64,000 bases of DNA from Streptomyces litmocidini (lineage in GTDB: Bacteria > Actinomycetota > Actinomycetes > Streptomycetales > Streptomycetaceae). The translations under genes and the position numbers were made by a program. The notes below the pieces were generated by a model. The model worked only from the letters and a program-made list of their open reading frames with translations. It did no database searches and was not told the origin of the DNA. The stretch covers positions 324,761 to 388,760 of the forward strand of contig NZ_BMTQ01000002.1 of NCBI RefSeq assembly GCF_014649755.1. Direction: 5' to 3'. Below are positions 16,507 to 23,350 of the stretch, piece by piece (the first letter of the stretch is position 1; every line of letters begins with the position of its first letter).

Positions 16507-17936
16507 TGGCACAGGTGCTGGAGTTCAAGCTGCCCGACCTCGGCGAGGGGCTCACCGAGGCCGAGATCGTGCGCTGGCTGGTCGCCGTCGGCGACGTCGT
16601 CGCCATCGACCAGCCGGTCGTCGAGGTCGAGACGGCCAAGGCCATGGTCGAGGTGCCCTGTCCGTACGGCGGTGTCGTCACCGCCCGGTACGGCGAGGAG
16701 GGCACCGAACTGCCCGTCGGCGCACCGCTCCTGACGGTCGCCGTCGGCGGCACGGGCGCGCCGGAGGAGCTCGCGGAGGCCGCTCCGGGAGCGACCCCCG
16801 CCGCGGGCCGGGCCGACGCCGAGTCGGCCGTCTCCTCGGAGTACTCGGGCAACGTGCTCGTCGGCTACGGCACGGCCGGGCCCGCCGCCCGCCGCCGCCG
16901 GGTGCGGCACACGAACCCGGCGGCCGCCCAGGCGCCGGCGGCCGCTCCGGCGCCCGCCGCGGAGCAGGCTCCGGCCGCCGCCCGGATTCCCGTGGCCACG
17001 CCGGCGGCCCCGGCCGCTCCGGTCACCGCTCCGGCGTCCGGCGGGCACGCGGGCCCGGTGCCCGTCATCTCGCCGCTCGTGCGGAAGCTGGCCCGGGATC
17101 GGGGCCTGGACCTGCGGGAGGTGCGCGGATCCGGGCCCGAGGGACTGATCCTGCGGGCCGACGTGGAGCTGGCCCTCGCAGCCCTGGAACAGCCGGTCGC
17201 CGCACCGGCACCCGCCCCGAGCACCGCAGCGGCCCCCGTCGCGACGGTCGGCGAGCGGGTTCCGCTGCGCGGGGTCCGTGGCGCGGTGGCGGACAAACTG
17301 TCCCGCAGCCGTACGGAGATCCCCGACGCGACCTGCTGGGTCGACGCCGACGCGACCGAGCTGATGGCGGCGCGGGCGGCGATGAACGCGGCCGGCGGGC
17401 CGAAGATCTCGCTGCTCGCGCTCCTCGCGCGCATCTGCGTCCATGCCCTGGCCCGTTTCCCCGAGCTCAACTCCACGGTGGACACGGCCGCCCGGGAGAT
17501 CGTCCGGCTGCCGTCCGTGCACCTCGGCTTCGCCGCGCAGACCCCGCGCGGGCTCGTCGTCCCCGTGGTCAAGGACGCGGGGAGCAGGACGGCCGAGTCG
17601 TTGACGGAGGAGTTCGCCCGGCTGACGGAGGCGGCACGGCAGGGCGCGATCACCCCGGCCGATCTGACCGGCGGCACGTTCACCCTGAACAACTACGGGG
17701 TGTTCGGGGTCGACGGTTCCACGCCGATCATCAACCACCCCGAGGCCGCCATGCTCGGTGTCGGCCGGATCATTCCCAGGCCCTGGGTCCACCAGGGCGA
17801 ACTGGCGGTCCGTCAGGTGGTGCAGCTCTCGCTCACCTTCGACCACCGTGTCTGCGACGGCGGCACGGCGGGCGGCTTCCTGCGCTACGTGGCGGACTGC
17901 GTCGAGCAGCCCGCCGTCCTGCTCCGCACGGTCTGA
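16506..17936 (+). CDS. bkdC: Branched-chain 2-oxoacid dehydrogenase E2, dihydrolipoyl acyltransferase (set 1)
   Basis: A 476-residue E2. Residues 1-80 form a lipoyl domain with the lipoylated Lys45 in ETAKAMVEV. An Ala/Pro-rich flexible linker spans about residues 90-180. The E1/E3-binding domain is around residues 185-225 (ISPLVRKLARDRGLDLREV). The catalytic acyltransferase domain ends with FDHRVCDGGTAGGF, giving the HxxxDG active site near residue 447. No E3 (lipoamide dehydrogenase) gene is in the window, so E3 must be shared from elsewhere. Three stem-loops follow the stop. Confidence 0.95.
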   Translation: MAQVLEFKLPDLGEGLTEAEIVRWLVAVGDVVAIDQPVVEVETAKAMVEVPCPYGGVVTARYGEEGTELPVGAPLLTVAVGGTGAPEELAEAAPGATPAAGRADAESAVSSEYSGNVLVGYGTAGPAARRRRVRHTNPAAAQAPAAAPAPAAEQAPAAARIPVATPAAPAAPVTAPASGGHAGPVPVISPLVRKLARDRGLDLREVRGSGPEGLILRADVELALAALEQPVAAPAPAPSTAAAPVATVGERVPLRGVRGAVADKLSRSRTEIPDATCWVDADATELMAARAAMNAAGGPKISLLALLARICVHALARFPELNSTVDTAAREIVRLPSVHLGFAAQTPRGLVVPVVKDAGSRTAESLTEEFARLTEAARQGAITPADLTGGTFTLNNYGVFGVDGSTPIINHPEAAMLGVGRIIPRPWVHQGELAVRQVVQLSLTFDHRVCDGGTAGGFLRYVADCVEQPAVLLRTV

Positions 17937-17944
17937 CGAGGGGC

Positions 17945-17974
17945 GGCCGTACCGGACCCCCACCCGGTACGGCC
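17945..17974. terminator. First stem-loop after bkdC
   Basis: A perfect 11-bp stem, GGCCGTACCGG (17945-17955) with its complement at 17964-17974, with an 8-nt loop; it begins 8 bases past the bkdC stop. Confidence 0.85.
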
Positions 17975-17976
17975 GG

Positions 17977-18022
17977 CCGGTGCGGACCGGCCGGTGCGGT
18001 ACGGCCGGCCGGTCCGCACCGG
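17977..18022. terminator. Second stem-loop after bkdC
   Basis: A perfect 16-bp stem (17977-17992 with 18007-18022) closes a 14-nt loop. It starts 3 bases after the first stem ends. Its arms share CCGGCC units with that stem, so the two can also exchange strands. Confidence 0.8.
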
Positions 18023-18060
18023 GTGCCGGGCACGACCCGTCGACCGTGCGGTCGTTCGCG

Positions 18061-18091
18061 CGGGCCCGTCTCAGCAAGGGAGACGGGCCCG
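18061..18091. terminator. Third stem-loop after bkdC
   Basis: A perfect 12-bp stem, CGGGCCCGTCTC (18061-18072) with its complement at 18080-18091, with a 7-nt loop. It lies 35 bases upstream of the next gene, whose probable -10 box is CATACT around 18115. Confidence 0.85.
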
Positions 18092-18125
18092 TCGGCAGTG
18101 GGGTCGGGCGGCCCATACTGCTGGG

Positions 18126-18980
18126 GTGACCACCGCATACGACGCCGTCGTGCTCGCCGGAGGTGCCGCCCGGCGCCTCGGCGGCTCCGACAAGCCAGGG
18201 GTACGGGTCGGGGGCCGGACCCTCCTCGACCGGGTGCTCGCGGCCTGCCCCGACGCCGGCCGGACCGTGGTCGTCGCGGCCCCCCGCCCGACCGCCCGCC
18301 CCGTCCACTGGGCCAGGGAGGACCCGCCCGGCGGCGGCCCGCTGGCCGCACTCGACGCAGGCGTCCGGGAGACCGGCGCCGACGTCCTCCTCGTCCTCTC
18401 CGCCGACCTGCCCTTCCTGGACCGGACCGCCGTCCGCCGCCTCCTCGACGCCCTCGACGCGGCACCCGGGGCCGAGGCCGCGCTCCTCACCGACGCCGAG
18501 GGGCGGGACCAGCCGCTCGTCGCCGCGTACCGCCGCGCCCCGCTCCTGCGTGAACTGGCCCTCGTCACCGGCCGACGGGGCACCCTCGAAGGAGGCCCCC
18601 TGCGCCTCCTCACCGGGGGACTGGACCTCACCCGGGTCGCCGCGGGCCCTCTCGCCTCCTTCGACTGCGACACCTGGGAGGACATCGCCACGGCCCGGAC
18701 CCGCATCAGGGAGCATGGGACCGTGCTGGATGAATGGATCACCGCAGTCAAGGACGAGCTGGGGATCGAACTGGACGTCGACACCGGCGTGCTGCTCGAC
18801 CTCGCCCGCGACGCCGCCCACGGCGTGGCCCGCCCCGCCGCGCCCCTGACCACCTTCCTGGTCGGCTACGCGGCCGCCCGCGCGGGCGCCGAGGGCGGGC
18901 CGGAGGCCGTCGCCGAGGCGGCCCGCAAGGCCGCGGCGCTCGCGCAACGCTGGGCCGCCGAGCAGGACGAGGCCGGATGA
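18126..18980 (+). CDS. MobA-like nucleotidyltransferase fused to a DUF6457 domain
   Basis: A 284-residue fusion. Residues 1-195 are an NTP-transferase domain with the LAGGAARRLGGSDKP nucleotide-binding loop near residue 10 and a metal-binding SADLPFL segment near 100. This is the arrangement of MobA, which attaches GMP to molybdopterin. Residues 200-284 are a helical DUF6457 domain (LDEWITAVKDELGIELD). The GTG at 18126 follows a CATACT -10 box by about 6 bases, so the transcript is probably leaderless. The stop overlaps moeA (ATGA), supporting a role in molybdenum cofactor synthesis, although guanylylation itself is inferred. Confidence 0.85.
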   Translation: MTTAYDAVVLAGGAARRLGGSDKPGVRVGGRTLLDRVLAACPDAGRTVVVAAPRPTARPVHWAREDPPGGGPLAALDAGVRETGADVLLVLSADLPFLDRTAVRRLLDALDAAPGAEAALLTDAEGRDQPLVAAYRRAPLLRELALVTGRRGTLEGGPLRLLTGGLDLTRVAAGPLASFDCDTWEDIATARTRIREHGTVLDEWITAVKDELGIELDVDTGVLLDLARDAAHGVARPAAPLTTFLVGYAAARAGAEGGPEAVAEAARKAAALAQRWAAEQDEAG

Positions 18981-20284
18981 CGCCGAAGGAGCCCCTCCCC
19001 GTGGCCCCCGGGCCCGCCACCGGCGCGAAGGCCGGGACGCCGCACCGGGCCACCGCCTGGCCCGAGGCCAGGGCCGCCGCAGCCCGCGCGGGGAGCGCCG
19101 CGCGGGCCGAGCGGGAGCTGCGGCGCCTCCCGCTCGGGCAGGCCCTCGGCCAGGTCCTGGCCGAGCCGCTCCTCGCCCTCACCGACCTGCCCTCCTTCGA
19201 CACCTCCGCCATGGACGGCTGGGCCGTCGCGGGCACGGGCCCCTGGACCGTACGGGCGGAGACCCCCGTCCTCGCGGGTCACGCGCCCGTCGCCGCCCTG
19301 ACCGACGGCGAGACCGTACGGATCGCCACCGGGGCCCCCGTTCCGCCCGGGACCACCGCGGTCATCCGTACCGAGCACTCCCGTACGGAACGGACCGGAG
19401 CCCTTCCCGGGCCGGGCCTCCTGCTGCACGCGCTGCGCGACGTGGTCTCCGGGCAGGACATCAGGCCCCGGGGCCAGGAGTGCCGGTCCGGCGACGAGCT
19501 GCTGCCCGCGGGCACCGCCGTGACCCCCGCCGTACTGGGCCTCGCGGCGGCCGCCGGTTACGACGAGCTCCCCGTTCCCCCGTGTCCCCGGGTGGAGGTC
19601 CTCGTCCTCGGCGACGAACTCCTCACGGCCGGTCTCCCCCACGAGGGGCTCATCCGTGACGCCCTCGGCCCGATGCTCGGCCCCTGGCTCGCGGCGCTCG
19701 GCGCCGAGGTGCTCGCCACCCGGCGGATCGGCGACGACGCCGAGGAGCTGTACGCGGCCGTCACGGGCTCCGCCGCCGACCTGGTCGTCACCACCGGGGG
19801 CACCGCCGCCGGACCCGTCGACCATCTTCACCGGGTCCTCGACAAGGCGGGCGCCACGCTCCTGGTCGACGGGGTGAAGGTCCGCCCCGGCCATCCGATG
19901 CTCCTCGCGGCCCTGGGCGGCGGTCGCCACCTCGTCGGCCTGCCCGGCAATCCGCTCGCCGCCGTCTCCGGGCTCCTCACGCTCGCCGAGCCGCTCCTCG
20001 CCGCCCTGGGAGGCTCCTCTCCCACCGGGGGCCGTGCCCCCGTCCTGGAGGAGGTGCACGGGCACCCCCACGACACCCGGCTCGTCCCGGTCGTCCGCCG
20101 GGCCGAGCGTCTCGTTCCGCTGCGCTACAACGGGCCCGCCATGCTCCGGGGCATCGCCGTCGCGGACGGCATGGCCGTCGTCCCGCCCGGTGGCGCCCGG
20201 TCCGGCCAGGAGCTGGACGTCCTCGACCTTCCCTGGCCGCCGACGTCGGGCTCCGTACCGGCCCAAGGAGCGTGTTTCACGTGA
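18977..20284 (+). CDS. moeA: Molybdopterin molybdenumtransferase MoeA
   Basis: A 435-residue MoeA-like protein that inserts molybdate into adenylylated molybdopterin. The start is the ATG at 18977, overlapping the upstream stop. MoeA features are FDTSAMDGWAV near residue 75, VRIATGAPVPPGTTAVI near 115, VVSGQDIRPRGQECRSGD near 155, LVVTTGGTAAGPVDHL near 270, and VRPGHPMLLA followed by GLPGNPLAAVS near 300. The last residues lie inside a parS palindrome, and the TGA at 20282-20284 overlaps the GTG start of the channel gene. Confidence 0.92.
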   Translation: MTPKEPLPVAPGPATGAKAGTPHRATAWPEARAAAARAGSAARAERELRRLPLGQALGQVLAEPLLALTDLPSFDTSAMDGWAVAGTGPWTVRAETPVLAGHAPVAALTDGETVRIATGAPVPPGTTAVIRTEHSRTERTGALPGPGLLLHALRDVVSGQDIRPRGQECRSGDELLPAGTAVTPAVLGLAAAAGYDELPVPPCPRVEVLVLGDELLTAGLPHEGLIRDALGPMLGPWLAALGAEVLATRRIGDDAEELYAAVTGSAADLVVTTGGTAAGPVDHLHRVLDKAGATLLVDGVKVRPGHPMLLAALGGGRHLVGLPGNPLAAVSGLLTLAEPLLAALGGSSPTGGRAPVLEEVHGHPHDTRLVPVVRRAERLVPLRYNGPAMLRGIAVADGMAVVPPGGARSGQELDVLDLPWPPTSGSVPAQGACFT

Positions 20285-20287
20285 AAC
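20274..20287. promoter_or_regulatory. Perfect parS site (ParB binding)
   Basis: GTTTCACGTGAAAC is a perfect 14-bp palindrome identical to the Streptomyces parS consensus used by the ParABS chromosome segregation system. It spans the last moeA codons, the moeA stop and the GTG start of the potassium-channel gene. In Streptomyces such sites cluster near oriC. Confidence 0.93.
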
Positions 20288-21366
20288 TTCCCAGCCGTGA
20301 CGTGATGGCCCGCCAAGCGGACGAACGGGTCTCGGGCCCGCGGATCCAGCTGCCCCGCAGGGTCGTCGAGAGGCCGCTGCGCCAGGTCGGCAAGCGGCTG
20401 CTCATGGCGCTCGGCGTGCTGATCGTGACGGTTCTCATCGTCTATGCCGACCGCGACGGCTACCACGACAACGCCGACGAGACGCTCGACTTCCTCGACA
20501 GCGTCTACTACGCGACCGTGACGCTCTCCACCACCGGATACGGCGACATCGTCCCGTACAGCGACTCGGCGCGGCTCGCCAACATCCTGCTGGTCACGCC
20601 CCTGCGCGTGCTCTTCCTGATCATCCTGGTCGGCACCACTCTCGAGGTCCTCACCGAACGGACCCGGGAGGAGTTCCGGTTGAACCGCTGGAGGTCCACC
20701 TTGCGCGACCACACCGTCATCGTCGGTTTCGGCACGAAGGGGCGGTCCGCGATCCAGACGCTCTGCGCGACCGGACTCCGCAAGGACCAGATCGTCATCG
20801 TCGACCCCTCCACGAAGGTGATCGAGACGGCGAACGCGGACGGGTTCGTCGGCGTCATCGGCGACGCGACCCGCAGTGACGTGCTGCTCCGCGCCGAGGT
20901 GCAGCGGGCCCGGCAGGTCGTCATCGCCACCCAGCGCGACGACACGGCGGTCCTGGTCACCCTCACGGCACGCCAGCTCAACCGCGGAGCGAAGATCGTC
21001 GCGGCGGTCCGCGAGGAGGAGAACGCACCGCTGCTCCGCCAGTCCGGCGCGGACGCGGTCATCACCAGCGCCAGCGCCGCCGGTCGCCTGCTCGGACTGT
21101 CCGTGCTGAGCCCCAGCGCCGGCACGGTGATAGAGGACCTCATCCAGCAGGGCTCGGGCCTCGACCTCGTGGAACGGCCGGTGACCAAGAGCGAGGTCGG
21201 CAAGAGCGTGCGGGAGACCGGCGACCTGGTGGTGAGCGTGCTCCGCGGCCATCGGCTCCTCGGTTACGACGACCCCGCGGCCAGCCCGCTCCAGCTCACC
21301 GACCGGGTGATCACCATCGTGCGCGCCGCGTCGGTCACCCCGCTCTCCACACCGCCCGAGGACTGA
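20281..21366 (+). CDS. Two-TM potassium channel with RCK/TrkA-N domain
   Basis: A 361-residue protein. I prefer the GTG at 20281, 10 bases after AAGGAG, over the GTG at 20272, which is only 1 base from that site. Helix 1 is about residues 40-57 (LLMALGVLIVTVLIVY). The selectivity filter is in TLSTTGYGDIVPYS near residue 84, and helix 2 is near 110. The cytosolic RCK domain begins with HTVIVGFGTKGRSAIQTL near residue 145 and contains IVDPSTKVIE, typical of ligand-gated prokaryotic K+ channels such as MthK. Its coupling to molybdenum cofactor genes (GTGA overlap) has no obvious functional logic. Confidence 0.92.
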   Translation: MKLPSRDVMARQADERVSGPRIQLPRRVVERPLRQVGKRLLMALGVLIVTVLIVYADRDGYHDNADETLDFLDSVYYATVTLSTTGYGDIVPYSDSARLANILLVTPLRVLFLIILVGTTLEVLTERTREEFRLNRWRSTLRDHTVIVGFGTKGRSAIQTLCATGLRKDQIVIVDPSTKVIETANADGFVGVIGDATRSDVLLRAEVQRARQVVIATQRDDTAVLVTLTARQLNRGAKIVAAVREEENAPLLRQSGADAVITSASAAGRLLGLSVLSPSAGTVIEDLIQQGSGLDLVERPVTKSEVGKSVRETGDLVVSVLRGHRLLGYDDPAASPLQLTDRVITIVRAASVTPLSTPPED

Positions 21367-21424
21367 CCCGCCGGAGCGTCGGCTCACCGGAGGAGCGGCC
21401 CGTCGGGCGAGTAGCCTCGCCGCC

Positions 21425-22411
21425 ATGTATGCGATCACGATTCCGGAACCCGGCGGTCCCGAGGCGCTCGTCTGGGCCGAGGTGCCCGATCCCGTACCCG
21501 GCGAGGGCGAGGTGCTCGTCGAGGTGGCGGCCAGCGCGGTCAACCGCGCCGATCTGCTCCAGCGCCAGGGCTTCTACGACCCGCCGCCGGGCAGCTCCCC
21601 GTACCCCGGCCTGGAGTGCGCGGGCCGGGTCGCCGCGCTCGGCCCCGGGGTGTCCGGCTGGGCCGTCGGCGACGAGGTGTGCGCGCTGCTCGCCGGCGGC
21701 GGTTACGCGGAGAAGGTCGTGGTCCCGGCCGGCCAGCTGCTGCCCGTCCCGGAGGGCGTCGACCTGACCACGGCCGCGGCGCTCCCCGAGGTGGCGTGCA
21801 CGGTCTGGTCCAACGTCTTCATGCTCGCGCACCTGCGGCCCGGCGAGACGCTGCTCGTACACGGCGGCGCGAGCGGGATCGGCACGATGGCGATCCAGCT
21901 GGCGAAGGCGGTCGGCGCGCGGGTCGCGGTCACCGCCGGAGGCCCCGAGAAGCTCGCGCGCTGCGCCGAGCTGGGCGCGGACGTCCTCATCGACTACCGC
22001 GAGCAGGACTTCGTCGAGGAGCTGGCGAAGGCGACGGACGGCGCGGGCGCGGACGTCATCCTGGACATCGTGGGCGCCAAGTACCTGGAGCGGAACGTGA
22101 AGGCGCTGGCCGTGAACGGCCGGCTGGTCGTCATCGGCCTCCAGGGCGGGGTGAAGGGCGAGCTGAACCTCGGGGCGCTGCTCGCGAAGCGCGCGGCCGT
22201 CCTGGCGACGACGCTGCGGTCCCGTCCGGCGCAGGAGAAGGCGGCGATCGTCGCGGCCGTACGGGAGCACGTCTGGCCGCTGATCGGCGCGGGCACGGTC
22301 CGCCCGGTCGTCGACCGGACGCTGCCGATGCCGGAGGCCGCCGAGGGGCACCGGGCGCTGGAGGACGGCCGGCACGTCGGCAAGGTACTGCTGCTCACGC
22401 CGCACGCCTGA
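21425..22411 (+). CDS. NAD(P)H quinone oxidoreductase, PIG3 family
   Basis: A 328-residue zinc-free medium-chain dehydrogenase. Features are the N-terminal ASAVNRADLLQRQGFYDPPPG of the PIG3 type near residue 40, the NADPH-binding LVHGGASGIGTMAIQLAKA near 145, and the C-terminal HVGKVLL. Such enzymes reduce quinones, often one electron at a time. The ATG at 21425 is 56 bases after the channel stop on the same strand, so readthrough is possible. A 31-bp tandem repeat follows directly. Confidence 0.92.
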   Translation: MYAITIPEPGGPEALVWAEVPDPVPGEGEVLVEVAASAVNRADLLQRQGFYDPPPGSSPYPGLECAGRVAALGPGVSGWAVGDEVCALLAGGGYAEKVVVPAGQLLPVPEGVDLTTAAALPEVACTVWSNVFMLAHLRPGETLLVHGGASGIGTMAIQLAKAVGARVAVTAGGPEKLARCAELGADVLIDYREQDFVEELAKATDGAGADVILDIVGAKYLERNVKALAVNGRLVVIGLQGGVKGELNLGALLAKRAAVLATTLRSRPAQEKAAIVAAVREHVWPLIGAGTVRPVVDRTLPMPEAAEGHRALEDGRHVGKVLLLTPHA

Positions 22412-22417
22412 CCCGCC

Positions 22418-22603
22418 TGACCCGAGCCTGATCCGCTCGACTCCCGCCTGACCCGAGCCTGGTCCGCTCGACTCCCGCCTGACCCGAGCCTGGTCCGCTC
22501 GACTCCCGCCTGACCCGAGCCTGATCCGCTCGATCCCCGGTCGACCCGAGCCTGATCCGCTCGACCCCCGCTTGCCCCGAGCCTGATCCGCTCGACCCGC
22601 GGC
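22418..22603 (+). repeat. 31-bp tandem repeat, six copies (minisatellite)
   Basis: Six head-to-tail 31-bp units start at 22418, 22449, 22480, 22511, 22542 and 22573. Each begins close to TGACCCGAGCCTG and continues with TCCGCTCGAC and a variable CCCGCC tail. Units 2 and 3 are identical, while units 4-6 diverge at the tail. The array begins 6 bases past a stop codon, and 31 is not a multiple of three, so it is not a protein repeat. Confidence 0.95.
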
Positions 22604-22653
22604 CGACCCGCGCGCTGCGCCCGGGTCGCGCGCGGCTCGCGGCCCGCGCACGG

Positions 22654-22692
22654 GGAAGGGGTCCGGCACACGAGACGTGCCGGACCCCTTCC
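22654..22692. terminator. Strong terminator between quinone oxidoreductase and bpa
   Basis: A perfect 16-bp stem (22654-22669 with 22677-22692) with a 7-nt loop between two convergent genes, followed by TCTT in the plus direction. It lies just after the minisatellite. Confidence 0.9.
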
Positions 22693-22707
22693 TCTTACGG
22701 ACGTGAC

Positions 22708-23253
22708 CTACAGGTACGGCCCCGAGCGCACCGCGTGCCCGGGGCCGTGGTCGTCGTCATCGTCGTGGGACCCACCCGGAGGCAGCGCGCGACGCATCTG
22801 CTCCAACTGCGCGCGGGCCGCCATCTGCTGGGCGAACAGCGCCGTCTGGATGCCGTGGAACAGGCCCTCCAGCCAGCCCACCAGCTGGGCCTGCGCGATG
22901 CGCAGCTCCGCCTCGGAGGGGATCGCCTCGTCCGTGAACGGCAGGGAGAGCCGCTCCAGTTCCTCGACCAGTTCGGGCGCGAGCCCGTCCTCCAGCTCCT
23001 TCACGGAGCTGGCGTGGATGTCCTTGAGCCTGACCCGGCTCGCCTCGTCCAGAGGGGCCGCCCGTACTTCCTCCAGGAGCTGCTTGATCATGCTGCCGAT
23101 CCGCATGACCTTCGCAGGCTGCTCGACCATTTCCGTCACCGGGACCTCGCGGGGTTCGTCGTCGCCCTGAGCGCCGCCGAGCGCCATCCCGTCCTGTCCC
23201 ACGATGAGGACCTGGGGGCTCTCCTGCGACCTGTCATTCCTCGGCATCTCCAT
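22708..23253 (-). CDS. bpa: Bacterial proteasome activator (Bpa/PafE family)
   Basis: A 181-residue protein; the start is the ATG at 23253 (MEMPRNDRS), with an in-frame ATG at 23247 as alternative. The central helical core (about residues 50-150) contains VMRIGSMIKQLLEEVRAAPLD and IAQAQLVGWLEGLFHGIQ, characteristic of Bpa. The C-terminus ends in Gly-Pro-Tyr-Leu, matching the GxYL motif by which Bpa docks on and opens the 20S proteasome ring independently of ATP. A poly-Asp stretch (SHDDDDDH) precedes it. It implies that the host has a 20S proteasome, as Streptomyces do. Confidence 0.9.
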   Translation of the reverse strand: MEMPRNDRSQESPQVLIVGQDGMALGGAQGDDEPREVPVTEMVEQPAKVMRIGSMIKQLLEEVRAAPLDEASRVRLKDIHASSVKELEDGLAPELVEELERLSLPFTDEAIPSEAELRIAQAQLVGWLEGLFHGIQTALFAQQMAARAQLEQMRRALPPGGSHDDDDDHGPGHAVRSGPYL

Positions 23254-23350
23254 GCCGCCATTCTCTCGTACGCATGCCTCACCACACGGTGTGCCCCCGT
23301 ACGGGGGTGATCCACCCTCGTACGGGGGCACGGGACGGGAACGAAGCCCG

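Noticed and set aside
16146..18947. Minus-strand open frame of 933 codons
   Set aside because: It lies opposite bkdB, bkdC and the MobA-like gene, crosses three terminators, and shows no recognisable domain; high GC keeps such shadow frames open.
22418..22603. CRISPR array
   Set aside because: The 31-bp units are directly adjacent with no unique spacers and no cas genes nearby, so this is a minisatellite.
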